In this document: positions 1 through 9,997 of the stretch, piece by piece | Layout: each line of letters begins with the position of its first letter | How positions within the stretch are numbered: position 1 is the stretch's first letter | Assembly: GCF_904846155.1 (NCBI RefSeq) | Contig: NZ_CAJGZP010000001.1 | Location: 558,001-622,000, forward strand | Reading direction: 5' to 3' | DNA from: Psychrobacter fulvigenes | Lineage (GTDB): Bacteria; Pseudomonadota; Gammaproteobacteria; Pseudomonadales; Moraxellaceae | DNA length: 64,000 bases | Position numbers and translations under genes: made by a program | Notes under the pieces: model-generated | Database searches by the model: none | What the model was told of the DNA's origin: nothing | What the model saw: the letters and a program-made list of their open reading frames with translations, nothing else

Positions 1-856
1 CCGCGTTTCTCAGTCCTCTGAACAGACTCAGATGAGTGCTGTTGAGCTCGCTGAGGCTTCTGAGCATCAGGCTCAAGAGATTGCTGGTGTTTCTACTGCT
101 ATTAATGAGATGGCGATGTCTATTGACCAAGTATCGACCAACGCTACGGAATCTGCAGGCGTTGCGCAGCGCTCAGTTGCTATTGCTTATAATGGCGCGG
201 AAGTAGTACAGCGCTCCATTGAAGGTATGAACGTTATTCGTGATCAGATTCAAGAAACCTCAAAACGAATCAAGCGCTTGGGTGAATCATCGCAAGAGAT
301 TGGTGATATCGTAAGCTTGATTAATGACATTGCCGATCAGACCAACGTCTTGGCATTAAACGCTGCCATTCAGGCTTCGATGGCCGGTGAAGCTGGGCGT
401 GGTTTTGCGGTCGTTGCTGATGAGGTTCAGCGTCTGGCTGAGCGTTCAGCCAACGCCACCAAGCAGATTGAAACCCTAGTCAAAACCATTCAGGCAGATA
501 CCAGCGAAGCGGTCATGTCGATGGAATCAACCACCTCTGAAGTAGTGCGCGGGGCGCGCTTAGCAAAAGATGCTGGTGAAGCGCTAGAGGAAGTACAAAG
601 TGTCTCAAACACCTTGGCCGACTTGATTCAAAACATCTCTGATGCCGCGCAGCAACAGGCCAAGTCTGCCGGTCATATTTCGAATACCATGAACATCATT
701 CAAGATATTACCTCACAGACATCATCAGGTACTATGGCGACAGCGCGCTCTGTCGGTGAGTTGAGCGAGATGGCTGCTGCGCTACAAGAGTCTGTAACGG
801 GCTTTAAGCTATCGAACGAAGATGATCATTTAGATAGCATTGACGAGCGTTTTTAA
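1..856 (+). CDS. pilJ: PilJ-type methyl-accepting chemotaxis protein, C-terminal part
   Basis: This is the cytoplasmic signalling half of a chemoreceptor for type IV pilus (twitching) chemosensing. The frame is already open at base 2, so the gene starts upstream of the window and the first ATG at 32 is internal. The hairpin-tip region is clear ([18 protein letters not shown], then [12 protein letters not shown]), and the ASMAGEAG form is typical of PilJ rather than of enteric receptors. Long coiled-coil stretches flank the tip. It is followed on the same strand by chpA, chpB-like and chpC-like genes, the usual Pil-Chp order, so it should be the receptor that controls the ChpA kinase. Periplasmic and membrane parts are outside the window. 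Confidence 0.92.
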   Translation, partial: RVSQSSEQTQMSAVELAEASEHQAQEIAGVSTAINEMAMSIDQVSTNATESAGVAQRSVAIAYNGAEVVQRSIEGMNVIRDQIQETSKRIKRLGESSQEIGDIVSLINDIADQTNVLALNAAIQASMAGEAGRGFAVVADEVQRLAERSANATKQIETLVKTIQADTSEAVMSMESTTSEVVRGARLAKDAGEALEEVQSVSNTLADLIQNISDAAQQQAKSAGHISNTMNIIQDITSQTSSGTMATARSVGELSEMAAALQESVTGFKLSNEDDHLDSIDERF

Positions 857-936
857 GTCGTTGACTAGGTATTAATGCGATAAAGCGGCTGTTAGCATGG
901 CAAAAAATCAGTGCATAAACGAGTTAGGATAACCCT

Positions 937-3900
937 ATGAAAAACCAGCCTAATGAAATGGTGAGGCTAGAGTGGCTACTACCATTATTTGATCAGCAGT
1001 TATCAATTATGTCTGATGGTTGGCAACTAGATGCTCATCCTGACTTTGAGCTTATGGCTCAGTATTATCATGAGACTAGTGGTGCCTTGACGATGGTGGA
1101 TCTGCCTCATCTTGCAACGCTAGCTGCCAAGCTTGCACAGTTTGCCAAAACATTCAGTCGTGAGACGCTCGATGCTGAGCACAGTCGATTGGCACAATTC
1201 GCCCATCAATTGTTGCAGCACGAATTAACGCAATATGTACAAACGGGCGCTTATCGAATCGTACTGCTGAATAAGGTTATTCAGCAGCTCTCTCGAGCCT
1301 TAGTGCAGAAGAATGTCGCAGTAGATGATAGTACAGCGCCGTCTGTAGATACTCTTATAGATACTGAGGTTTCTCACAGTATTGAAGTCGTTACCCCGAG
1401 TCATTCAGATTTAGAGGTTTTGCAACCTGAGCAATATCAGCTATTACTATTGGCATGGCGTCAGCAAGTTCAGCAACTACTCGCGGCTAATAGCAATCTA
1501 GAGACGGTCTTAGTAAGTCTAGAAAAATCCAGCTATTATTTATGGCAAACCAGTACTGACGTTCAACAGCAGCGCTTGTGGTATTTGACAGCACTATGGT
1601 TAAGCAACCTAGCAAATAACGCTCTGCCATTACCCTCAGGCTACGCACAGTTACTTTCACGCTTAGATCAGGTCATAGAAAACCGCCATCAGCAGACCTC
1701 TCATACCGACGAGCAGTCAGATAAGAGTATACAAAAAAACGATATTGAAGGTTTGCTGGCTGAGATATACATTCAACTCAGTATTCTTGAAAATATTGAT
1801 GAGCCAGCCCGAGATATACTCAGTCATTTATCGTCAGCCCATGATGCTAAGCTGCACTTTTTGCCACGCATACTAGCAGGACTTGAGTCTGTCATTTTTG
1901 GACTGGATGAGCCAAAAACACTCATAACACCATTGCAGCACATCAAAAAGCAGCTGGGACGACATGGCTGGATACAGTATGAGTCACAGGTTAGCCAAGT
2001 TTTGCTGGATCTTGAAGACAGCATGGCCTCTGATACTGTATTTGCCCAAATGCAGTGGCAGATTGAGCGCCAATTGCAAGAGCTCTATAGTGCTATTTAT
2101 CATACCGAACAATCTATTGATCTTAATATTGGTCATACCGACTCTTTAAAGCCCTTATCTGGCTCAAGAGATAATCAAACTGTTGACGCTTTTTCTGATG
2201 ATACGTTATACAAATTGCGTAACGCTATCAAAGAGGTAAAGCAAGGTTTTAATAGCTATATAGACGGTAAACAAGACTATCTATCTTCTAGCGCGGCAGC
2301 CTTCACTGATATTGGCAACATACTAGATGATATGGGACTTGGTTCAGTGCGAGCGGTTAGCGATAAACTGGCTGAGTTATTCAAAAGTCTGGAAACTCAT
2401 GAAATACAGAGACTCAGTAAAGAGCTTGTACAAGCACTAGCGCAAGGTGTCGCATCCATCGAATTGTTATTGGATTATCTGGCGCAGCAGGTACTGGATC
2501 AGCAGCTATTATCACAAGCAAGTGAGCATCTCGCACAGGCTTCTACTCTGGTAGATGCATTCATAGCGGCACCTGACGCAGATATTGATGTCTACTATCC
2601 TACTGCGGCGGCGACTTCTGATGTGGTGCGTTACGATGATAGTGGTGAGATAGCGCCAGACGATTCAGTAAAGGAGAAAGCTAACGCAGATGCTACAGGG
2701 AATATAGGTGAGATTGCTGAGGCAGTCAGATCAACTTCCGATGTATCTAATACTAATAGCGTAGAGAGTGAGAGCTTACAGGCTGCCCGTAGACAAGTTC
2801 AACCTGATAACTTTGAAATTGACCAAGAGATTCTCGAGGTTTTCATTGAAGAGTCGACAGAGATTGTGGAAGATCTAAGCGACTTTGTTTCTATCTGGCA
2901 GCAAGATGCTCAGGATCTGACACCATTGACAGAGGTACGCCGCGGCTATCACTCCCTAAAAGGAGCGGGGCGAATGGTTGGTGCCTTTAGTATCAGTGAG
3001 ATGGCCTTGTCTATAGAAGGCTTGCTCAATAGAGCGTTAGATAAGACGTTACCAATAACTGAAGAAATGGTGATGCTGGTTGTAAAGACGACAGAGCAGT
3101 TGCCAGCGATGGTGGCAAGTTTTATAGCAAAGCAAGCACCAACTAACGATCCTGCTATTACGATTTTACAGAGTAATAACCTAGCAATAGGGCAGCCACT
3201 AAATAATGGCCTAGATGAGTCTGCGACTCTAGAGTCAGACTCAGCTGAGTCTATGCGTTTAACAGAACCGCAGTCAAAACCAACGATTGCACCTGATGAC
3301 TCATATGAGCATATGATAAATGACTCAATAGATGAGTTGACAGCAGCACCTGCAGATAAGGTCATACCTGCAGTGCTTGAGCCTTTTATGCAGCAAGCGT
3401 TGCAGTCACCAGTTGACGATCAAGATGCGGATCCCGACATCAAAGAGATATTTATTGAAGAGGCGACCGAGGTCTTGGCTGATATCACGCCAAGATATGC
3501 GCATTGGCGCAGCAACCCTTCTGATTTGACTGAATTAAAAGAGATACGACGTGGTTTTCATACACTAAAAGGCTCTGGTCGTATGGTTGGAGCGCATTAT
3601 ACTGCAGAGCTGGCATGGGCTGTGGAAGACATGCTAAACCGTATTTTAGATCATAGTATCACTGTATCTACAGGTATTATCGAGCTGATAGACGATGTCT
3701 TAGCAGCTTATCCTGATTTGGTGAGTGTTTTCGCCAATAACACCTCAGCGACTAACAAGGATGGCGAGAGTTCTGATTATCCGACGAGTGTGCCCTTGTG
3801 GGTAGCATGTGCCCATGCTTATAGTAAGCATCACGGTGCCGAACTTAGTTACGATGCACTACGTAAGAGTGTGCCTGCACAGGATGAGCAAGTAATTACC

Positions 3901-4764
3901 AATGCTGATGATGCAAAGGCGCATAGCACTATGTATTGTTCTGATAGTGTGGAAAACCCTGTCAATGTGAGTGTCAGTCATGATCCTGCTTTAGCGTCTA
4001 TTCATTCTGTGAATGAAATGATGGCAGATGCTTCAGCAATAACAACCCCTCAAAGCAATGAAGAGCAAGAGTTTTGCGCAATATTTATCGAAGAAGCGCA
4101 AGAGCTACTGCAAGATGTCAAAAACTTTGTCAATGCCCATCGTGAAGATAGTGAGGTTGAAGTTGCAGATGAAATAGTACGGGCATTTCATACTTTGCGT
4201 GCAGCCTCGGGTTCGAGTGCTTTATCTGCTATTAGTGAGGTTAGTGCCACTATAGAGCAAAGCTTAATGCAGCTACAGCAGCAAGACACCCTTATGGGGA
4301 GTCAGCATTTACAGGCACTGTGTCAATCAGTGTTATTGATTGAAAATTATCTGAATAATTATAAGCAGGATGTTAATCAGCAGGACGTACCAGTTGAGAC
4401 ACTACAAAACCAAGACGATCTAGCTTGTTTACAGTTTATGCTTGGTGAGCCTGATGAGGCTGAAACAGCTATAAACAATGAGTTAATGGTTGCTAAACTG
4501 CTAGAAACCAATGTCGATGGGTTACTGGATGCTGAGTGGCAGCTAGAAGATGAGCTAAGCAATCAAGATACTAACGCTATTCAGAACTATGTGCAGCAAC
4601 AAATCGGTCAGATTGAACGCTTAGCAGCGCTAACGACAGCATCGGCAAAATTCACTGCTATATTGAATGCTCTGTACTTAGTGTACGATCATATTGCTCA
4701 AAACCTGGAAGCTGCTCATGAGACTAAAGTACAGACGGCGCTTCTGGCGGGTCATAAGCAGTAA
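937..4764 (+). CDS. chpA: ChpA-type chemotaxis kinase, N-terminal part (Hpt domains)
   Basis: This 1275-residue product is the N-terminal portion of a ChpA-type hybrid histidine kinase for twitching motility. Three histidine phosphotransfer domains are visible, with candidate phospho-histidines at H672 (YHSLKGAGRM), H875 (FHTLKGSGRM) and H1085 (FHTLRAASGS). The last lacks the usual Lys-Gly after the histidine. The first about 600 residues are helical and look like degenerate FimL/Hpt-like segments. There is no kinase, CheW or receiver domain here; these lie in the next reading frame, which is the same frame after one TAA at 4762-4764 and ten sense codons. Family members such as Pseudomonas ChpA are single proteins of about 2400 residues, so this is either half of a split gene or a nonsense-interrupted one. 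Confidence 0.85.
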   Translation: MKNQPNEMVRLEWLLPLFDQQLSIMSDGWQLDAHPDFELMAQYYHETSGALTMVDLPHLATLAAKLAQFAKTFSRETLDAEHSRLAQFAHQLLQHELTQYVQTGAYRIVLLNKVIQQLSRALVQKNVAVDDSTAPSVDTLIDTEVSHSIEVVTPSHSDLEVLQPEQYQLLLLAWRQQVQQLLAANSNLETVLVSLEKSSYYLWQTSTDVQQQRLWYLTALWLSNLANNALPLPSGYAQLLSRLDQVIENRHQQTSHTDEQSDKSIQKNDIEGLLAEIYIQLSILENIDEPARDILSHLSSAHDAKLHFLPRILAGLESVIFGLDEPKTLITPLQHIKKQLGRHGWIQYESQVSQVLLDLEDSMASDTVFAQMQWQIERQLQELYSAIYHTEQSIDLNIGHTDSLKPLSGSRDNQTVDAFSDDTLYKLRNAIKEVKQGFNSYIDGKQDYLSSSAAAFTDIGNILDDMGLGSVRAVSDKLAELFKSLETHEIQRLSKELVQALAQGVASIELLLDYLAQQVLDQQLLSQASEHLAQASTLVDAFIAAPDADIDVYYPTAAATSDVVRYDDSGEIAPDDSVKEKANADATGNIGEIAEAVRSTSDVSNTNSVESESLQAARRQVQPDNFEIDQEILEVFIEESTEIVEDLSDFVSIWQQDAQDLTPLTEVRRGYHSLKGAGRMVGAFSISEMALSIEGLLNRALDKTLPITEEMVMLVVKTTEQLPAMVASFIAKQAPTNDPAITILQSNNLAIGQPLNNGLDESATLESDSAESMRLTEPQSKPTIAPDDSYEHMINDSIDELTAAPADKVIPAVLEPFMQQALQSPVDDQDADPDIKEIFIEEATEVLADITPRYAHWRSNPSDLTELKEIRRGFHTLKGSGRMVGAHYTAELAWAVEDMLNRILDHSITVSTGIIELIDDVLAAYPDLVSVFANNTSATNKDGESSDYPTSVPLWVACAHAYSKHHGAELSYDALRKSVPAQDEQVITNADDAKAHSTMYCSDSVENPVNVSVSHDPALASIHSVNEMMADASAITTPQSNEEQEFCAIFIEEAQELLQDVKNFVNAHREDSEVEVADEIVRAFHTLRAASGSSALSAISEVSATIEQSLMQLQQQDTLMGSQHLQALCQSVLLIENYLNNYKQDVNQQDVPVETLQNQDDLACLQFMLGEPDEAETAINNELMVAKLLETNVDGLLDAEWQLEDELSNQDTNAIQNYVQQQIGQIERLAALTTASAKFTAILNALYLVYDHIAQNLEAAHETKVQTALLAGHKQ

Positions 4765-4794
4765 GTCGGCTTATTCGGCGCGCTAGCAGCCAGC

Positions 4795-7700
4795 ATGTCA
4801 CTCAAAATAGATCCGCGAGCTCTTCAAGGTTTACAAAACATTGCTACTGGCAACACTGTGGCTGGTCATGATGCCGACCAACAAGAAGGTGCAGTCGAAG
4901 CGAGCGTCAATAGTACTCAAGCAGATGAGCTGCGACTTGAGGCGATCAATACAGATATTGAGTTGCTAGAAATATTTTTGGAAGAAGCTCAAGACTTGGA
5001 CAGTGCTATCGCTCAGACATTCAATGAGTGGCGTACTGACCTTGATAATCATATCATCCTAAAAACACTTCAACGCCATATGCATACCATCAAAGGTGGT
5101 GCGCGAATGGCAGGTATTCGTAGTATTGGTGATTTGACTCATATAGCAGAAGTTATTTATGAAGCTTTTGATGAGCAAAGGTTACGTCCAACGTTGCAGT
5201 GGTTAACCATCATGCAAATGCTGCATGACACTCTATCGTTACAGATCGATTATGCTGCACGTTATCAAGAGTCTTTTTTTGCTGATGAGTTTATTGAGCA
5301 GTTGCAGAAGTTTGAGCGTAGCAAAGAATTACCATTGGCAGTCACGCTGGTCTTACCTGCTCTGCATAAAGACAGTCACGAAGATTTAGAAGAATTAAAT
5401 GCGGACGAGCTTGCAGAAGCTGAGCAGGCTGCTAAAACCATAAGTTTCGATAAAATTATTGCGCAGTCATGGCCAAATGGCTTACCTGACGCTGATATCT
5501 TGGAAGTATTCTTAGAAGAGGCTGAAGAAATCATTGCCAGTAGCAATAAGTACCTGCAATTGTTTTTAAGTAATATCAGTGATGTGACTGCCTTACAGGC
5601 ATTGCAGCGAGATTTGCATACCATCAAAGGTGGTGCGCGCATGGTTACGGCCAACGGCATCGCTGACTTGGCTCATGAGATGGAAACCGTCTACGAAGAG
5701 TTGGCTATTCGTCGGCGTCCAGCGACCAAAATGGTCTCTCAGTTACTCATGGCTTGTCATGATTGGCTGGCAGATGCTGTCTTTATTCTCACGCAAAAGG
5801 TAAACCCGCCGATACCATCTGCACTGGTCGCTGCGCTGAAACAGTTTAGTAAAAACCCCGATAACTTACAACAGGTTCCAAGAGAGTCATTACAAGAGCA
5901 ACTTAATATGATTTCTGCTGCCAAAAAGCAGCAGAAAGAAAGAGTGGTAGCAGACGTTAACGAGATGCCACCGATGACGGGCAGCTTTGAGGTACAGGAG
6001 CAAAGCGTTAGCCATAATGAGGTTATTCGTATCTCAGGCGGCTTGGTTGAGCACATGATTAACCTCTCAGGTGAATCAGCAATCAACCGTGCGCGTATCG
6101 ACATGGGTATAAGTAGCCTGACCAATAGCATCGAAGAGATGGGTACAACTGTCCAGCGCCTTGCCGATCAGCTGCGCCGAATGGAGACGGAGCTTGAAGC
6201 TCAGATTTTATCGCAGATTGATGACGAGAAGTTAATCAACGACGAGGGTTTTGACCCATTAGAAATGGATCAGTATTCGTCTCTAAACCAATTGTCAAAG
6301 TCATTGTCAGAGTCGGCCTCTGACTTGGTGGATATTAAAAGTACCTTGTTAGAAAAAACGCGTGACAGTGAAAGTCTCCTGCTACAGTTAGCACGCACCC
6401 AAGCCGAGCTACAAGATGGGCTGATGAATTCGCGTATGGTACCGTTTACGCGAGTAGTGCCACGCCTTGAGCGTATTGTGCGTCAAACGGCGCATGAGCT
6501 TAATAAGTCAGTAGAGTTGAGTATCATCAATGCTGATGACGAGATTGATAGAACCATTCTTGAGCGCATTACGTCACCACTTGAGCATATGCTGCGTAAC
6601 GCTGTCGATCACGGTATCGAAAATATACAAGCCCGTTTAAGAGCAGGCAAAAGTCGTAGTGGTCAAATTACTTTAGAGGTACTACGTGAAGGCAGTGAAG
6701 TTGTTATCCATTTATCAGATGATGGCTGTGGTATCAATGTCGATGCCGTCCGCAAAAAAGCCATTGCACAGGGTCTGATTGCAGAAAACGACGATAGTCT
6801 GAGTGATCTTGATGTTATGCAGTATATCTTTAACGCTGGTTTGACGACTCAAAAGAAGGTGACCCAAATCTCAGGGCGCGGTGTTGGGATGAACGTGGTT
6901 ATCAGTGAGATCCGTCAATTGGGCGGTGTCGTCTCTGTAAACTCTGAAGAGGGTAAAGGGTCGCGCTTTACCATCCGAGTACCACTGACAGTCGCCATAT
7001 CAGATGCCTTGGTCGTGCGTGCTGCAGATCGTTATTATGCGATTCCTTTAGTACAGATTGAGCGTGTCATTCGTGTGAACCCTGAAAAACTTTACGATTA
7101 TTATGAGTCAGGTGCCACTAGTTTAAATATTGAAGATGAAAATTATCGAATTCGCTATCTCAATGAGATTTTATCTGGTAATAAATTTAACGAATTGATG
7201 GTTAGTACTAATACCAGCTTGCCAGTTATTGTCATAAAAAATCGTACAGGTCAAAAGATTGCCCTACAAGTCGATCAGATTGCAGGCTCACGTATTGAAG
7301 TGGTCGTAAAACCGCTTGGCCGTCAGCTATCACGTCTTTCAGGTATTTCAGCTGCAACCATCATGGGTGATGGCTCTGTTATGTTCATCTTAGATCCTAT
7401 TGCTTTGATGCGTAATGCACCGGTCATCAAGGATGTGAGTCAGGGCGTAGTGGCTGAAAGAGAGGATGTGAAATCACGGATCACAGTATTGGTCGTTGAT
7501 GACTCAGTGACAGTACGTAAGGTCACATCGCGCTTACTAGAACGTCAAGGTATTAATGTCGCCATTGCCAAAGACGGGATTGATGCCATCGAGATTTTGC
7601 AAGAGACCACTCCAGATCTTATCTTGTTAGATATCGAGATGCCACGTATGGATGGTTTCGAGGTTGCAACCCAAGTGCGGCATAATAAGCGTTTACGTGA

Positions 7701-7866
7701 CATACCCATTATCATGATTACTTCTCGTACTGGTGAGAAGCATCGCGAGCGTGCGTTCAAAATCGGTGTCAATGACTACATGGGTAAACCATTCCAAGAA
7801 AACGAGTTGCTGGATAAAATTCAAGCGCAATTGGGCCAAGATATTAGCTTAAGTCATAATGAATAA
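4795..7866 (+). CDS. chpA: ChpA-type chemotaxis kinase, C-terminal part (Hpt, kinase, CheW, receiver)
   Basis: The 1023-residue product carries the catalytic half of ChpA. Two Hpt domains have H97 and H275 (both HTIKGGARM). A CheA dimerisation region and an HATPase domain follow, with N-box MLRNAVDHGIE, G1 DDGCGI and G2 GRGVGMNVV. A CheW domain comes next, and a C-terminal receiver has VVDDS, phospho-acceptor LLLDIEMPR and the lysine in GKPF. The ATG at 4795 has no recognisable Shine-Dalgarno sequence, and the frame upstream is open back to the TAA that ends the preceding ORF, so expression may depend on reinitiation or readthrough. It overlaps the chpB-like start by 8 bases, indicating translational coupling. 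Confidence 0.88.
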   Translation: MSLKIDPRALQGLQNIATGNTVAGHDADQQEGAVEASVNSTQADELRLEAINTDIELLEIFLEEAQDLDSAIAQTFNEWRTDLDNHIILKTLQRHMHTIKGGARMAGIRSIGDLTHIAEVIYEAFDEQRLRPTLQWLTIMQMLHDTLSLQIDYAARYQESFFADEFIEQLQKFERSKELPLAVTLVLPALHKDSHEDLEELNADELAEAEQAAKTISFDKIIAQSWPNGLPDADILEVFLEEAEEIIASSNKYLQLFLSNISDVTALQALQRDLHTIKGGARMVTANGIADLAHEMETVYEELAIRRRPATKMVSQLLMACHDWLADAVFILTQKVNPPIPSALVAALKQFSKNPDNLQQVPRESLQEQLNMISAAKKQQKERVVADVNEMPPMTGSFEVQEQSVSHNEVIRISGGLVEHMINLSGESAINRARIDMGISSLTNSIEEMGTTVQRLADQLRRMETELEAQILSQIDDEKLINDEGFDPLEMDQYSSLNQLSKSLSESASDLVDIKSTLLEKTRDSESLLLQLARTQAELQDGLMNSRMVPFTRVVPRLERIVRQTAHELNKSVELSIINADDEIDRTILERITSPLEHMLRNAVDHGIENIQARLRAGKSRSGQITLEVLREGSEVVIHLSDDGCGINVDAVRKKAIAQGLIAENDDSLSDLDVMQYIFNAGLTTQKKVTQISGRGVGMNVVISEIRQLGGVVSVNSEEGKGSRFTIRVPLTVAISDALVVRAADRYYAIPLVQIERVIRVNPEKLYDYYESGATSLNIEDENYRIRYLNEILSGNKFNELMVSTNTSLPVIVIKNRTGQKIALQVDQIAGSRIEVVVKPLGRQLSRLSGISAATIMGDGSVMFILDPIALMRNAPVIKDVSQGVVAEREDVKSRITVLVVDDSVTVRKVTSRLLERQGINVAIAKDGIDAIEILQETTPDLILLDIEMPRMDGFEVATQVRHNKRLRDIPIIMITSRTGEKHRERAFKIGVNDYMGKPFQENELLDKIQAQLGQDISLSHNE

Positions 7867-8869
7867 TACTCGTTTATCAGCATTGAGCGCCAAAGCCAGT
7901 AGTGCTATTAGAGTATTGGTGGTCGCAGAGAGTCGGCATCAAAGACTGGCGTTTAGTGACACTGTGCGCAGCTGTGACTTTACTTTGATTGACTGTCTCT
8001 CTCGCCAGCAGCTGCAAGACAAGCCACAACCTTATAAGGTACAGGTTGATATTTGGTTGATCGATAGCGAATACGATGACGGTATCGCCACCGTGATTAA
8101 AGCTTCTAACTCTAGCGCAGTATTGGTAGGTTTTAGCCAAGCGCCACATTTAAACGAAGTACAGCGCTATGCTAAATGGCAGCGCAAGTTAAAACGTAAG
8201 CTGGCGCAATTACTTGATAGGCCGACGCTTTTAGAAACTAGCGTTTATGCTGGTACGCTGCCATCTTGGCGCTTTGTGGTATTTCTAGGCTCTGCTATGG
8301 GTGGTCCTAGTGCAGTAAAAGAGTTTTTGGATAATTTGTCACCCACGCTGCCGATTTGTGTTTTACTCGCACAGCATTTTAATCAGAATATGATAGAAAC
8401 CTTACCACGTGTACTCAATCATCATAATGAGTGGTATTGCCAAGTCATATCTACCACCCAAAGACTACGCTCTGGATATTGTCTAATCGCCCCAGCTGAT
8501 CGACAGATTGTTTGTGATTCTGAAGGTCGAGTCATCCTAACAGAGCAAGAGTGGTCTGGAGAATATCAGCCGTCTATTGGCCAATTACTCAAAAATACCA
8601 GCGATGTTTATGGCAGTGAGCTTGTGAGCATCATATTCTCTGGCATGGGTAATGATGGCACACAGTACTTGGATGCCATTCAACAAAATAACAGTCAGCT
8701 GTGGGCACAAGATCCAAACCTAAGTACTTATTCTAGCCAGCCACAAGCGATTGTTGATTCAGGCTATTGTCAATTTATCGGTAGTCCTGAAGCACTCGCC
8801 CAAAAACTCACTGAGTATGTCGGTGAGAGGATGGCAACCCTTTCTTCATCTACGGTGAGCGATTTATGA
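7859..8869 (+). CDS. chpB: ChpB-like methylesterase (CheB family) with altered active-site motif
   Basis: This 336-residue protein would remove methyl groups from the PilJ receptor. The first about 120 residues look like a degraded receiver domain (DIWLIDSEYD in the place of the phospho-acceptor strand). The C-terminal methylesterase domain keeps the histidine (QHF, H173) and the aspartate (SGMGNDG, D266). The catalytic serine motif, normally GASTGG, reads GSAMGG at 144-149, so the serine falls one position early (S145) and alanine 146 sits where the nucleophile is expected. Activity is therefore uncertain. It overlaps chpA upstream and the next gene by ATGA, so the three are probably translated together. 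Confidence 0.8.
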   Translation: MNNTRLSALSAKASSAIRVLVVAESRHQRLAFSDTVRSCDFTLIDCLSRQQLQDKPQPYKVQVDIWLIDSEYDDGIATVIKASNSSAVLVGFSQAPHLNEVQRYAKWQRKLKRKLAQLLDRPTLLETSVYAGTLPSWRFVVFLGSAMGGPSAVKEFLDNLSPTLPICVLLAQHFNQNMIETLPRVLNHHNEWYCQVISTTQRLRSGYCLIAPADRQIVCDSEGRVILTEQEWSGEYQPSIGQLLKNTSDVYGSELVSIIFSGMGNDGTQYLDAIQQNNSQLWAQDPNLSTYSSQPQAIVDSGYCQFIGSPEALAQKLTEYVGERMATLSSSTVSDL

Positions 8870-9462
8870 AGCAAATCATGAAGCATTCATTTGAAGCAGT
8901 CAGTTTGTTGACAACCAGTAAAGGTATGCTTGAAGTGACCATTATCCCAGCTATGAGTCAGCCTGATTGGATCATTCCAAGTAGCTTGATCTTGAGTATC
9001 GATGATTATGATGAGCGTATTGCCACATATTTATGGCAGCAGCAAGAAGTGGCAGTATTTCATCTGGTGCCAAGTGATCAGCCCGTTGATACAATCGTTG
9101 TACTCGAAGGCAACACTGTTGCCCATCGTCTGGCGTTACAAACAGTAGGGCAGCCGTATCAGATGCAAGTGCGAATCTCAGATGTTGAGGATGCTGAATT
9201 ACCCGAACGCTATAGGCAGATAGCGCAGAGTAATAGTGATGCTAATCATGATGACGATAATAATGATGATGACAATGCGCTACAGAGTGACCATGCTAGC
9301 AATGAGAATTCGAGTAACGACGCAGAGGATACGGCAGATAAACGCTTTAGAGAAAACGTCGTCACTTCTTATATGTTTAATACCGTTGTCATTGATGATG
9401 AACCATACCTAGTGCCAGATTTAGACAAAATTGCTCACCAGCTGGTCGATTTGGATAGCTGA
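8866..9462 (+). CDS. chpC: ChpC/CheW-like adaptor protein
   Basis: A 198-residue protein starting in an ATGA overlap with the chpB-like gene. The segment at about 50-112 (a beta-rich stretch around VAVFHLVPSD and VVLEGNTVAHRLAL) resembles the second half of a CheW fold, as in ChpC, the accessory CheW-like protein of the Pil-Chp system. An acidic, Asp/Asn/Ser-rich low-complexity insert occupies about 123-158, unusual for CheW, and separates this from a short C-terminal strand region. The call rests mainly on position and moderate similarity. It would couple other receptors to ChpA. It is the last gene before a bidirectional terminator. Confidence 0.6.
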   Translation: MKQIMKHSFEAVSLLTTSKGMLEVTIIPAMSQPDWIIPSSLILSIDDYDERIATYLWQQQEVAVFHLVPSDQPVDTIVVLEGNTVAHRLALQTVGQPYQMQVRISDVEDAELPERYRQIAQSNSDANHDDDNNDDDNALQSDHASNENSSNDAEDTADKRFRENVVTSYMFNTVVIDDEPYLVPDLDKIAHQLVDLDS

Positions 9463-9599
9463 TTGAGTGTGATCTAAATAATCGGTTTTATAATATCGTA
9501 CTTTTAATAGCGGTTAATGAAATGGTTCTATGAAAAAGCTCAATGATACAGTCCAAAACCATCTTGCTCTGAGTGTTTGAGTTGAGACCCAGATAACAC

Positions 9600-9630
9600 A
9601 AAAGCCCCAAACATGACGCTTGGGGCTTTT
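9600..9630. terminator. Bidirectional rho-independent terminator
   Basis: AAAAGCCCCAA and TTGGGGCTTTT form an inverted repeat around a 9-base loop, with an A-run on one side and a T-run on the other. It lies between convergent chpC-like and minE genes and can serve both strands. Confidence 0.85.
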
Positions 9631-9704
9631 CTATCGAGTGTCTAGTAATGAGCTAGATTGAATTCGCACTCACTGTCATTGCTACTTTAATCTTGCAATT
9701 GGTC

Positions 9705-9995
9705 TTATTTCTTATGTTCAGGTAAGCTGATGTTCATTTCAAGAACGTCAAGGGTGTCCTCTGAACGATGATTGATATTAACATCGTCAATCTGTACACC
9801 GTTGACATACTTATTGACCACTTCTAGTATCTCGCGCTTCATCTTCTCAATACGATCTGCTGTTAGTCGGTTATTCAGCCGATTTTCGCTAGCAACAATG
9901 ACTTTAAGACGTTCGGTGGCCATGTTGGCACTACCGGCGTTACTGCTGTCATCTGTGCCAAATAGGCTACTCCAAAATCCTTTTTTCTTACTCAT
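9705..9995 (-). CDS. minE: Cell division topological specificity factor MinE
   Basis: A 96-residue MinE. The N-terminal part (about 1-35, [12 protein letters not shown] then [12 protein letters not shown]) carries the membrane-targeting and anti-MinCD segment, and the rest is the dimerisation/topological domain ([18 protein letters not shown]). MinE drives pole-to-pole oscillation of MinD so that FtsZ rings form only at mid-cell. The length is slightly above the 88 residues usual in enterics. It starts immediately after the minD stop codon and is almost certainly co-transcribed with it. A G-rich Shine-Dalgarno sequence precedes the ATG. Confidence 0.95.
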   Translation of the reverse strand: MSKKKGFWSSLFGTDDSSNAGSANMATERLKVIVASENRLNNRLTADRIEKMKREILEVVNKYVNGVQIDDVNINHRSEDTLDVLEMNISLPEHKK

Positions 9996-9997
9996 TA

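Noticed and set aside
2949..3365. 138-codon minus-strand frame inside chpA
   Set aside because: Shadow of the chpA coding frame, serine-rich from the complementary strand, no independent support.
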